DNA from: Anastrepha obliqua
Taxonomy: Eukaryota > Arthropoda > Insecta > Diptera > Tephritidae
NCBI RefSeq assembly: GCF_027943255.1
Contig: NC_072896.1
Coordinates: forward strand, 42,310,501 to 42,374,500
Reading direction: 5' to 3'
DNA: 64,000 nt
The notes under the pieces are model-generated. The model searched no databases and had not been told where the DNA came from. It was given only the letters and a program-made list of their open reading frames with translations. This document shows positions 34,691 to 45,062 of the stretch, in pieces. A program made the translations under genes and the position numbers. Each line of letters starts with the position of its first letter. The stretch's first letter is position 1.

Positions 34691-34817
34691 GGGGTAACTG
34701 CATTATATGGGCTTATAATATTATATTTATAATACGCAATAGTAGTAGTAGTAGTAATATATATTTATTTTTTAGAAATTAAAAAAAATAAATACAATTC
34801 ATTTTGTTTATAATAAA

Positions 34818-35352
34818 GGGTTTTCCAATAACAGGTGATATTTTGTGTGTGATTGCGCTATCGAGAGATGATTAACGATTTTTTTATGGCTGGAATTGGA
34901 TGGTATTGATCTGGACAACGTTTATTTTCAACAAGACGGCGCTGCGTGCCACACAAAGTTTCCGGACGGTGTTATCTCTCGTAGAGGTGATCACAATTAG
35001 CCACCGAGATCTTGTGATTTAACACCTTGTGACTTTTTTCTTTTGTGGCAACGTGAAAGAGAAGGTCTACGCCAGCAGTCCAGGGTCGATTCAAGACCGC
35101 AAAGATGGAATTCGTGAGGCTATCGAGGGCATAGGGCAGCCACTGTGCAATTCGGTTATGGAAAATTTCATGAAAAGGATATTGTCCTGTAAGCGTGTTC
35201 GTGGTGGCCATTTGGCTGATGTTATTTTCCACTATTAACTATTCCACTATTAAGGAAGGTGTGCCCTCTTTATAATGAAATAAACATCAGATTATTTATA
35301 TTAAAAATATAGCATTTTTCTTTGAATATAACACCTCTTGTTGGAAAACCCG
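34818..35352 (+). mobile_element. Mariner deletion derivative with intact second catalytic Asp
   Basis: The termini agggttttccaataacaggt and the inverse of acctcttgttggaaaacccg are good TIRs. Inside, FQQDGAACHTK-like sequence is followed by PRSCDLTPCDFFLLWQ-like and RVRGGHLADVIFHY. The N-terminal half is deleted. A (TAG)n microsatellite lies just upstream at 34,740-34,757. Confidence 0.85.
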
Positions 35353-35424
35353 TATAAATATAAGCATACCTATAATCATAAATAATGAGAATTTGTGTCT
35401 CCACTTTTCATCATTTTCTCCATT

Positions 35425-35830
35425 TTATACGCTTATAAATTCTTTTTCTGCTAATTCTGATTTTTCTAAATAAATATTTCTAAACTCAGCGAGTACAGGA
35501 CACCTTGCAGTACAATTTTTTACATTTTCTTCTTCGTTCAGATTGCAGAGGCTGCACATTTTTGGCACGTTTTCGAATTTATTGGCATTTAACATAAACA
35601 GGTCACAGCGTGATTTGAAAATCATTGAGATATCCTCAATCCGCATCCCTTCTTTTATGTAGGTTGAACCCTTTGCTTGGTCTAAGTATTTGTATAGGCG
35701 TGATGCATTTCGAATTGCCTCTTCGCTATGTTCTCTGGTGTGTTCGCTGAGCCACTGCGTACTATTAATTCATTCGTCGAAAGTTAGTCCGAGTTCTGAG
35801 CCCATTTCATTTAGATGTTTATACCAGAAA
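35425..35830 (-). mobile_element. LINE ORF2 C-terminal fragment
   Basis: One minus-strand frame, with one stop, reads RLYKYLDQAKGSTYIKEGMR, IEDISMIFKSRCDLFMLNAN, then CSLCNLNEEENVKNCTARCP VLAEFRNIYL. The C..C......N....CP.L..FR pattern is the terminal knuckle of another LINE lineage, distinct from the fragments at 27,300 and 33,930. Confidence 0.75.
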
Positions 35831-36036
35831 ATGTTTTTTTCGTATCCTATACTGCGACAATTTATGCGGAAGTGTGCTTTCTTAATACATATACATATAA
35901 AGTTTTAAAAATATATTTCATGTGAAGACTCAAGGTAAAAAAGTGGCTTTCTTCACTTCCAGGAACAATTAATTCTTGCCTTGACTGCGTTGTTTTTGGT
36001 TTCCAAATGTTTTCCGAATTCATTTTTGATGTAAGT

Positions 36037-38400
36037 ATGGCACGGCCGACGTAGCCGAATGGATTAGTGCATGATTACCATTCAGAATTCAGAGAGAACA
36101 TAGGTTCGAATCTAGGTGAAACACCAAAATTAAGGAAACGTTTTTTCTAATATCGGTCGCCTCTCGACAGGCAATGGCAGTGTGTATTAGGGTGTCCCGT
36201 CAATGTATGAAATTTTTTATTTTTCAAGATATCTAAACGCAAGAGTTGTCAAAATTTGCGTAATTTTACACAGATTACGAATATCATAAGAAAATTTGAA
36301 TTACATATTATCTTGAGGGCTCTACAGAACGTTAAAGTTTATTAAATCTTACATTTTTACAAGAATGAACCATATGCCGAAAATAAAACAAAAGTTAAAT
36401 TCATAAGCTGGTTTATTATGCAAATTAGTGAACTACAGAACAATAAAATAAAATAAACGAAGTAAAGTGGTCAATTAATAAAAGAATCTTAATATTTAAA
36501 AAGATTTTTGTGCCCAAAATTTGGCATTTCTGCTCGAGATTGTAGCCTGGTTCTAATGAAACCATCTCTAGAGCTTGCGGCAGTTACACGTTGTGAGGCC
36601 TCTGTTACCACTTTTACACACCTTTCCACTGATTGTGTATGACAAGGAAAGTCATCGATTTCCAAGATCTTATCTTTTGCCATGTTTTTTAGCTCCTCGT
36701 CTGAAATGTGACAAAGAACAGGGGGTGTTGTAGTTAGGCATTCGTCCCATAGAATCATTTCAGTGTAATCTCGGGCCGAGAAGTTAAGTTTTGGTGGCCT
36801 GAATATTCTGAGTTTTGTTGACGATTCATTTTCTCTAGCTGTTATTATTTTCTGTAATGCCAGCTCCCGAATGTGATCCCTCTCATCAAATAACATACTG
36901 ACAAGTAGGTTTTCTTTCGATAACAGGATCCACAACAGATTTCAAATTTTCTGGCAGAAATCGAGAGTACTAAGTCAATTGGTAAGTATGCTTCGCGCCA
37001 TCCTTAAAAGAACTTTGTTGCATGATAAGGAACCACATCGGGGCGTATGCTTTAACAACATAATTGACAAGCAGTTTCAAATTTTCTGTTGGATGAAGAG
37101 TACTTATATAAAGTCTGAGTATACGATTAGCAGTAGTAAGCCATCTCGAGTGCGCCATTTTTCCAGGTTGACGGTTTGCCAGCTCAGGAGCACAGAAACC
37201 AGTTGATACAGCATTACTCATCTGATAAAGGTATTTTTGATCTGTACTAAGATCATCGATCACATTTCTCGGCAAGTCAGGCAAATTACCAGCCACCGCA
37301 CAGAAAGACACGGGGGTTTTAGTTTCACAGCCAACTAATTGTTTTCCGATAGGTCCAGAATATTCTTTAGGCCCAGAAGTGGGGCCATCTAAAGTAGAAA
37401 ATAGATGACGAAGCGGTTAATTCGTTAGCATGAAGTAAACAAACACACCATTGGAGTGGCCGTTTTAAATATTGCTCTAAATTTTGAATCACGCCACCCT
37501 TCCAACCGGTATTAGTTGCAGTTCCGTCACATCCCACGCAAATCAGGTCATCTATATTAACTTCCAACGTTGTCCTTCTAATAAAGTTGTGATCGAAATC
37601 TGAATTTCCTTCCCAGTCCCACGATTCGGCGTTGTGTGACCTAAATAAATTGATCCAGGTTCAGTCAAAACTGAGACGTGTTCTTCTAAGTTCTTCTTTA
37701 TGGTTGGTAGCTGTCGATCGCCAAGTTCTTCGTAAGGTCCCAATATAGCACAAGTAGTTTCACTACGCCTCAAACTCATTATTTGATCCACTTTTAAAAA
37801 TAAAACAATCGCAACTGCACTTTAACGACACAAGAAACTGAGTGGCTTTGAAGAAAACACTCCCTAGTTAAGGTAAGAAACACTTCGAATTATGTTGAAA
37901 ATTGAGGGTATTTGCAGGTTGAAACCTAGCAAAGATTTAGTGATTGGGAACTTGTCAATGCATGCGAATTAAAATATTATGTTTACATTATACTTGAATG
38001 TAATAAAAAAGTTAATATTTTTGTATATTCAATTCAGTTCAGCGAAATTAAAAAATGCGAAAAATTACAAAAAAAGGTAAAATATTCTAAAGTTTGAAGA
38101 TCGGTAGAGACCTGAAGATATAATTTCATTTTTATTTAAAAATTATTTTTGGAATCTACAATTAATTACACAAATTTTAAGAGGTCTTGCGTTTAGAAAA
38201 ACTAAAAAAAAATATTTCGGGACATCCTAGTGTGTATTTCTGCCATGAAAAAGCTCCTCATAAAAAATATCTGCCGTCCGGAATCGGCTTGAAACTGTAG
38301 GTCGCTCCATTTGTGGAACAACATCAAGACGCACGCCACAAATATGTAAGAGGAGGAGCACCCAAAACGGATGTACGCGCAAATTATATATATATATAGG
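36037..38400 (+). mobile_element. tRNA-derived SINE split by a 2-kb insertion
   Basis: The left half (36,037-36,187) has the head (gtagccgaatggattag; taggttcgaatct) and body to ggcaatggca. The right half (38,230-38,400) resumes at tatttctgccatgaaaaagc and runs to the (TA)n tail near 38,390. Between them sits the element at 36,188-38,229 with 8-bp target duplications. A few bases of the usual SINE (aacctccga) are missing at the join. Confidence 0.9.
36188..38229 (-). mobile_element. DNA transposon with 8-bp target duplication (hAT- or P-like)
   Basis: The ends tagggtgtcccg and cgggacatccta are inverted and flanked by GTGTGTAT on both sides (36,180-36,187 and 38,230-38,237). Subterminal inverted similarity extends to ctaaacgcaaga and tcaaaatttg, about 60 bp in. 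Minus-strand frames in order contain ETTCAILGPYEELGDRQLPT-like, ICVGCDGTATNTGWKGGVIQ, RPLQWCVCLLHANEL, LANRQPGKMAHSRWLTTANR, ILRLYIS, YTEMILWDE and FPCHTQSVERCVKVVTEASQ. These form one protein type broken by frameshifts. I know similar uncharacterised arthropod proteins but no named domain. An 8-bp duplication fits hAT or P. Confidence 0.85.
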
Positions 38401-38417
38401 ATGTACGCGCAAATATA

Positions 38418-39313
38418 AAGGGTGTTTTTTTAGAGGTTAGGTTTTCAAGTTGGCACTACTTTTTTTTATGCTCAGTTTGGTTTGCCATTTCATAATGAAT
38501 AGACTTACACCTGAACAACGTTTGCAAATCGTGCAAATTTATTACGAAAATAATGGTTCGGTTCGCGCGACGCATCGAAGAAAATTTTGTTCAGCGATGA
38601 AGCTCACTTTTGGTTGAATGGGTATGTCAATAAGCAAAATTGTCGCATTTGGAGTGAACATAATCCACAAGCCATTGCTGAGACGCCGTTACATCCTGAA
38701 AAAGTCACTGTTTGGTGTGCTCTATGGGCAGAGGGAATCATCGGTCCATATTTCTTTAAAAATGAAGCCGGCCATAATGTTACAGTCAATGGAGAGCGCT
38801 ATAGAGCCATGGTTAATGACTTTTTCGTGCCTGAATTGGACGATGTTGATGTGGACGACCTTTGGTTCCAACAATTCGGCGCTACATGCCATACAGCCAA
38901 CGCAACAATCGATTTATTGAAGGAAACTTTTGGTGAGCGCACTATCTCGCGCCGTGGACCTGTGGCGTGGCCTCCAAGATCGTGCGATATAACACCGCTG
39001 GACTATTTCTTGTGGGGCTATGTGAAGTCGCTTGTCTACGCAGATAAGCCCGAGACGATTGACGTCTTGGAAGAGAATATTCGGCGCGTTATTGCTGACA
39101 TACGGCCCCAATTGCTGCAAAAAGTGGTCGAAAATTGGGCCTCTCGGCTGGAATTTATTCGAGCCAGCCGCGGCGGCCACTTGCCCGAAATCATTTTTAA
39201 AACATAATGGCAAACCCTTATCTTTATAATAAAGCTAAATTCTTGGCCATAACATTAAATTATATACGTTTTATTTCATCTTGAAAACCTAACCTCTAAA
39301 AAAAACACCCTTT
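38418..39313 (+). mobile_element. Mariner copy in SINE tail, N-terminal deletion
   Basis: The TIRs aaagggtgtttttttagagg and its inverse flank an 896-bp copy with TATA/TA on each side. It starts NRLTPEQRLQIVQIYYENN and then, after a deletion, enters a long open frame (38,587-39,207, 206 residues). MFSDEAHFW holds the first Asp, WFQQFGATCHTA has Phe where the second Asp is expected, and PPRSCDITPLDYFLWGYVK holds the third, with 36 residues between the second and third positions. It ends ASRGGHLPEIIFKT. It cannot be active as transposase. Confidence 0.92.
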
Positions 39314-39324
39314 ATATATATATA

Positions 39325-40687
39325 GGGTGGGCCATGTAAAATTTGCTTTTTAAATCGGCTATAAAAAAAAACTAATCAATACTTTTTCAAACTTCTTTTT
39401 TTATTTTGAAGATTGAACATTGTCATTTATGAATAAAAAATAATATAGTTCAAATGACTGCCACGACTGGCTTTACAGTAGGCCATTTGATCAAACCAAT
39501 TTTTAAGCACATTTTCGATTGTTTGGGCTCCAATTTCATGAATGGCAACTTCGATTTCGTGTTTTAAAGCCTCAATCGTCTCTAAATGGTTCGCATAGCA
39601 TTTGTCCTTAACGGCTCCCCACAAAAAAAAGTCCAACGGGCTTAAATCGCAGCTCCGCGGCTCCTCGCTTATTTTCGAAAAAAAAAATGGCCCGATGATG
39701 CCGCCAGACCAAAAACCGCACCAAACAGTGACTCGTTGTGGATGCATTTGCTTCTCTACAGTAACGTGTGGATTTTCTGAGCTCCAAATCCGACAATTTT
39801 GCTTATTGACGTAGCCACCGATGTGAAAATCAGAAAAGAAGAAGAAGACTCACCACTTTGGAAATAGGATTTCAATATTTCCCTATTTTGTTCAAGTGTA
39901 TCTGGTCTCCAGCGAAAAAAAAAACGATTTTTTTTTTGCATAATTTTGTTGTATGTGTATGCGAGAATACGCCACAGAAAGGATTTTTTGAAAATCGCAT
40001 TTTTTCACATTTTTCTGGGCACCGAAGTGTACCCTCCTCCGGCCGTTTTATCATAAACTTTATCTTTAAACGCGTTTCCCCGAAAATCGTGTTTTTTAAG
40101 CATTTTGGTCACACTTTTCATAGTAGTTATACTCCGATTTCAATGGTTTTGGTTTCCCCGTGTACGATTTTTGAATTTTTTTTTCATTCCATTTTTATAA
40201 CCTTTTAAAGTTCAAAAAATGAGCAAAAAAAAATTTTTTTTGCAAATTGTTGCATAACTTTTGAAAAAAATTTAAAAAAAAAAATCTGTAACGGGAAAAC
40301 TTAACCAGGGCAACTCTGAAGACAACGCATATCTATCTAATTTTTGCTTTCTGATTACCCAGGTGGAAAAACCGTGACCAAAATGGAGACCTGTTTCGTT
40401 TGGAGGTGGACGTCTTCAGCGCCATTTCAAGGTCGCGGGTGTTAATTTTTTTCAAAGTCAAAACCATTTTTTAAAAGCCAAGACATGTACCTTTAAAATA
40501 AAAAAAAATTTTTTTTTAAATATTCACAGGATTTGTCACAATCAATCCCCAAAAAAACCCTTCATTTCAGGTCCTCGAGACCAGAAGACCCCCTTAAGTA
40601 AAGTATGAACACACTTGACATGTCATTTGTGTTACCATTCTCAAAAAAATAGGTGGTTCAAAAAGCAAACACTATATGGCCCACCCA
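39325..40687 (-). mobile_element. Mariner copy with internal insertion and deletion
   Basis: The TIRs gggtgggccatgtaaaattt and the inverse of actatatggcccaccc match the copy at 45,308-46,028. On the minus strand the N-terminus (DTLEQNREILKSYFQSGESS) lies left of an insert, followed by a short HPQRVTVWCGFWSGGIIGPF block joined to PRSCDLSPLDFFLWGAVKDK and KASRGSHLN. The second catalytic block is deleted. An unrelated segment at 39,905-40,594 interrupts the leader. Confidence 0.88.
39905..40594. mobile_element. Insert in mariner, possible TTAA-type element (one end)
   Basis: The right edge ctcgagaccagaagaccccc ends in TTAA (40,591-40,594) and the left edge has tctggtctccagcg, inversely similar to the right. 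The left edge lacks the GGGGG/TTAA terminus. It is rich in A and T homopolymers with no ORF of note. The boundary is set by comparing the host mariner with the copy at 45,308. Confidence 0.55.
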
Positions 40688-40759
40688 TATATGACACCGA
40701 AATAAGGATATTCCGCCACAATCCCTATATCTTCGGCCAACATTTTTCTTACTGCGATA

Positions 40760-41500
40760 TCCGGCCGCCTTTTCTAAAAAACATAATTTCCGATTTACTT
40801 GGATTAACTTCCATATTCCATTCGGTGCAATATTTTTCTGGTCTATACATGCATCATAGCTTGCACGATCCTTGGATTATCTGCTAACAGCACAATATCG
40901 CCTGCGTACAGCAGTAGCCTTATATTAATGTTTTCAATCATTAGACCATTTCTCCAATAATCACGTAGGTCGTTTAGGTACAGCGTAAATAAGATAACGA
41001 TTTTTGTGGATATAACCACTTGACATAGTTTATACAGCAACGGTTTTCTGGAGACTCTGTCAAAAGCCGCTTTGAAATCCACAAAAGAAGCGTATACTTT
41101 TTTGTTTTCGTTGAGTTTTTAGTGTACAATGCACGCCAAATTATAAATATTGTCCACAGTTAAAATGTTGTTTCTGAAACCTGCTTGAAACTCTGTTAGT
41201 ATGATATACTCTTCGATCGAATTTGCTAACGTTTTATTTATTATTCCCATCAGCATCTTAGCAGCACAATTCATGAAGGAAATTCCTCAGTAGTTACTGG
41301 CCAAATTTGGGTCACCCTTCTCCAATATGGGAACAATTATTGTTTTTAGAATTGTCTTATCTATTTTTACTTTTTCAACAATCACATTATACACCTTTTT
41401 CAGCTCTTGTAGAAATTCCTGTGTGGCATTTTTTAGTAATTCATATGTTACTCGATCCTGTTCGGGAGCTTTGTTATAATACGCAATATATTAAATAAAA
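40760..41500 (-). mobile_element. LINE reverse transcriptase fragment
   Basis: Minus strand in order: APGQDRVTYELLKNA (GPDG...E.LK motif), ILKTIIVPILEKGDPN, LTEFQAGFR, FVDFKAAFDRVSRKPLLYKL, then NIRLLLYAGDIVLLADNPRI. The YADD catalytic box reads YAGD. Stops and small indels are present. This is the RT core of a non-LTR element different from the jockey-like fragments. Confidence 0.88.
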
Positions 41501-42359
41501 TGTATAGTTACCACCAATAGCTATAATGGTTGCACATCTTTGAGTCATACTTTGTGTTAATTTCTGTGCACGTTGTGGAGGTAATCGGCTCCAAACCAGT
41601 GGAATTCGCCTTGGTAACTATTTGAGCGTTCATTTTTCTCCTTTGATTTTTGGCTTAGCTATTGCTCAAACATTTGCAATAAGATTGGCATCAGGCGACT
41701 GTGCAGGCCAATGCAACGTTTCAATCGCATTTTGCTGCTTCCGCTCAACACGGTGCTTGGGTTTTAATTTCCTCTTTTAAAATCCAATGGCTAGTTCTTT
41801 CAAATATCTTCGCAGCTGATGGCAATGATGCTTTTTGGATGATTTTATTCATCAAAACTGCATTCAAATTGGCGGTAAGCACAATTTCTTTCCTTTCGGA
41901 GAAACAGCCCTAAACATGATCCTCAACCGGATGTTGTCGATTTTCAGCAGAACACCATGACCGACGCGTGCAAGTATTCGCCCAAAAGGAAGATTCATGC
42001 GTGAATAATACGTTTGTCCAATTTCGTTCTGAATTTTCTTCAAGTCTTTTTTCAATGAGCTCCAGAATTTGACGTCTTCTGTACGTAAACGTCCTCAAAG
42101 CGTGTCTTTGGATACACTACTTTTCCTTAAGCTAAATACACACCAGGCAACCGTTGCAGCAACTCGGCCATGTTGAAGCATGATTTTCGTGTTGCTGCAA
42201 CCGTTGCCTGAAATATCAAATAAATTTGATTTTTGGGATAGGTTGCTGCAACCGTTGCTTCGTGTGTATCATTGTTTACTGCTTTTACTCGTTCAGTTCG
42301 TTGGAAACAAGCGAAGAAGAAGGTTCGTGCGGAGTAAAATAAAGTGAATAAGGAAAAAA

Positions 42360-42530
42360 TGGTAATTGAAAATAATGAAAATTATGTTAATTTTATTAAC
42401 GAATATAAAAAATTGAGAGAGCTGTGGGATATAAGTAGTGAAAAATATAAAAATAAAAATTTTAGAAAATAAGCATACGAACAATTAAAAAATGAATACA
42501 ATAAAATTGATAAAAATTTCAAGTCCGCAA
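42360..42530 (+). pseudogene. MADF/Myb-like protein of the PIF/Harbinger element
   Basis: MVIENNENYVNFINEYKKLR then ELWDISSEKYKNKNFRK, stop, AYEQLKNEYNKIDKNFKS. The spacing FI.EY...LWD..S..YKNK..R..AYE.L matches a MADF DNA-binding domain, the usual second protein of PIF/Harbinger transposons. One in-frame stop (TAA near 42,470) and truncation at the deletion point make it a pseudogene. Role (guiding the nuclease to DNA) is by family. Confidence 0.75.
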
Positions 42531-42539
42531 AAGCGTTTC

Positions 42540-42831
42540 CTGTTGCAAGATACCGCAAAGTTATTGCCAGTCTAATTTCTGCTGATATTGCCTCTCTCAT
42601 TATGGTATCTTGTTTCGTTGTTTTGGCCTTTACGAAGTCCAACAATTTTCTAAACAGGGCTTCGTCCATCCTCATGTAATTTTTATAGTCCGCTGGCTCA
42701 TTTTCCTTCAGTTCTTTCAGCAGCCTCTCGTTCGAAAATTCGATTTTTTTAAAAGCCAATTTTTGGACCAGATTTTTTTCTCTTCTTTTGTTGCATCTCT
42801 TCTTTCTCATTTTCGTACAAAAGTTCGTCAA
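42540..42831 (-). pseudogene. Harbinger-type nuclease, N-terminal part
   Basis: The minus strand reads LLKELKENEPADYKNYMRMD, EALFRKLLDFVKAKTTKQDT and MREAISAEIRLAITLRYLAT. This is the HARBI1-like N-terminus (Y..Y.RM....F..LL...I.KQDT.MR.AI....RLA.TLR.LATG). Past NAFADL the element is deleted, so none of the DDE catalytic residues remain. Confidence 0.85.
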
Positions 42832-43426
42832 TTATAACAAGAGAAGTAATTTTACGCATTTCGTCGATCATTTAAAAAATTTAATTTTACGTATCTTCCG
42901 CTTGTACCTTTCCTGCATCACAGTTATACACAATACTGAGATTGAAGCAACGAACCCAACGTTGCTTCAACGGTTGCCTGGTGTGTATTTAGCTTTAAAA
43001 CTACTTCAGCTTCACGCAACGGTAAATTCGGATTTGTCACAAGCAAAGCAATAATCTCCTGACTTTACTATGGAGAGGTATATTTTTTGGAACTCGTCCG
43101 ATGAAGCCGTTAAAGTTTTTAACTTCGGTATACCGTTTCCCTATTTATTTATGAACGTTTTCGACTTCTTCGAATATTTTTCTGTAGTTGCACGTGACAT
43201 TTTTAGACCATTAGGGTTTGTACAGAGGCACACTGTTTCAAATCGTTTTTCATGCGCACAGCTCATTTTGTAAAAATATCGTACGCTTTCTAAATTTCTT
43301 ACAATAGTAACAAATCGCACAACGTATATTTGAATTTTTTTATAACGAAACTCTAAGTTTGAATTTTGCCGGTCACGCTTCCATTAGACAGGCTGTCTAG
43401 TATATACAGTGGCTCAAAGGCTTAAT

Positions 43427-43990
43427 CGTACATATAATACTTAGCGTTCAACTTTAAAACAGATTTTCAAAGCGATAAATTAGTTTTATTTGCAAAAGAG
43501 AATGTTTTTCATTTATTTATAGTCCACTCAATTTATACGCACATTAACAATTTCAGAAATAAAAATAAACAAATTCGGAGAATTCATATGGAAACGAATA
43601 TTCAGTTATTAGTTAGTCATATCTAGTCCGCAGTCATATGCGCATCAAATTTCATAAAAAGCGCAATAGTTTTTAGAATGCTACAAGTTTCTTGGGTAAG
43701 GGCTCCGTCGGGAAAACAGGCAACTAAAGAGGAATGCCGGCTGATTGGTAAATTGCATGAAGAAAGGAAAACTTTTAAGAAATCGGCAGTTGGCAGAAGC
43801 AGGACTCATTCTACAGTGCAATAAATAATGAAAAGATGCAAAAGTGACCTTCAATTGCAATTAAAAGCCGCCTAGGTTATGGAAGGAAATTCCTTTGCGT
43901 AGGCCGTAGAACTTAGAATAAAATGTTTAGGGAGAATATCAACAAAGTGGTTTGTGAGAAAAGAAAATGTTTTCGCGAAAGCAACCCTTA
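43427..43990 (+). mobile_element. Tc1 5' end with N-terminal fragment
   Basis: The edge acagtggctcaaaggcttaa resembles Tc1-type termini. Inside, KEECRLIGKLHEERKTFKKI with following SW/STVQ-like residues matches the first helix-turn-helix (R.II.LHEEGKS.R.I). No catalytic region follows. Confidence 0.55.
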
Positions 43991-43999
43991 TTAGTGTTA

Positions 44000-44890
44000 A
44001 AAAACAAGAGTGCCCGCATAAAATTTGCTACTGAATTGACATGCTCGTAATTTACAATTAAATATTACAAATTAGTTTCTTCACAAATTTCTCCATTTAC
44101 TAGATATCCTAATTAACTCATTGATTTATTAATTTCGCTGACAATGGTTCTTCGCCGCATTGTCTTCGGTCGCCCTCTCCTTTGTTGTCCTTGTGTATTC
44201 CATTCTAGCACTGTGTGTTAGAATGTGTGTTGCCACACACAGTGCTCTTTCTTAATGTATGACCCAGCCACCGATATTTTGCCTTTTTGATTTCTGTCTC
44301 TGGCGGCATTTCCTAAGTGCGCTCCCATAGTTGTTCATTCAAGATCCCCAGGGCAACCAAATTTGCAGAATATGCCTGAGGCATCTATTAACAGAAGTTT
44401 GTAGCTTCCTGACGTTCCTCTTTGTGGTTGGTCTCACATCCGCATGGCACAAGCATTAAAAACCTAGATTTTTGTAGGCAAAAGTACCGAGTTTGATCTC
44501 CCCACTAACGATATAGACTTGTGGAAAATAGTAAAATATTATATAACTAAATTACTACCTTGTGTACTTATTTTTTTATTTTAAGGTATTTGAAATTAAA
44601 TATAATTTAAATGGATCGGATGGAAACTGTTATGTCTGGTCAAAGCGCATTGCTGAAGAATACAAAGGCTAGTGTAAAGCATAGAGTGTGTGTTTCAAAC
44701 GCAGGTGGCGGAAATATTTATTTTGTAGAAGGCAATATAGATAAATTTCAATACCTGAAAAGCTAATGATAGGCAAACTATCGAAAGGTTGTGTATATTG
44801 CACAAATTTGCTTCCTATCTGTCCCTGATCGTCAAGGTGTGGTTTATCTACAACTGCCTGAAAGTACTCCAAACACCCGCTCAATTGACT
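44000..44890. other. No recognised feature
   Basis: A short GC-richer patch at 44,140-44,300 has no recognisable frame. The minus ORF at 44,669-44,884 has no known relatives that I recognise. Confidence 0.3.
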
Positions 44891-45062
44891 GATCTTAATA
44901 TAAGCGGTTAAGAGTAGTCAGAATCTTCAAAAAATTTGATTTTTGTTATGCATTTTTTTTAAGTATAATATCTTAAAAATATTGTGTGAAAATTTTAAGT
45001 GAGTCCGACAAATACTTTTCGAGTTATTCAACAATTAACAAAGGACGCTCGAGCGCTCCGGA

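Larger units (their letters stand above)
42130..42994. mobile_element. PIF/Harbinger element, two-ORF, internally deleted
   Basis: The ends AGCTAAATACACACCAGGCA and TGCCTGGTGTGTATTTAGCT are perfect inverted repeats (extending to caaccgttg), flanked by TTA on both sides (42,127-42,129 and 42,995-42,997). That 3-bp duplication is diagnostic of PIF/Harbinger. It holds two remnants: a plus-strand MADF-like protein (42,360-42,530) and a minus-strand nuclease N-terminus (42,540-42,831). The 865-bp size means most of the nuclease gene is deleted. The ttgctgcaaccgttgc motif is repeated near the left end. Confidence 0.9.
41530..43220 (-). mobile_element. Tc1 transposase pseudogene split by PIF/Harbinger
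   Basis: The right part (42,995-43,220) reads EIIALLVTNPNLPLREAEVV on the minus strand, interrupted at the TTA site. The left part continues RKSSVSKDTL, KFWSSLKKDLKKIQNEIGQT, VLFTHESSFWA, then HWILKEE-like and PAQSPDANLIANV. The family has D(E)ESSFW, QEDNDPKH and SPDANPIENVW, so here the second Asp block is degraded and the final Glu is Ala. It is dead by several independent changes. Confidence 0.85.

Noticed and set aside
37552..37791. Separate small gene
   Set aside because: It is in order and on the same strand with the other frames of the 36,188-38,229 transposon.
39858..40208. 116-residue plus-strand ORF
   Set aside because: It crosses the junction between mariner and insert and is built largely from T-rich homopolymers.
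44669..44884. 71-residue minus-strand ORF
   Set aside because: No resemblance to any family and no supporting context.
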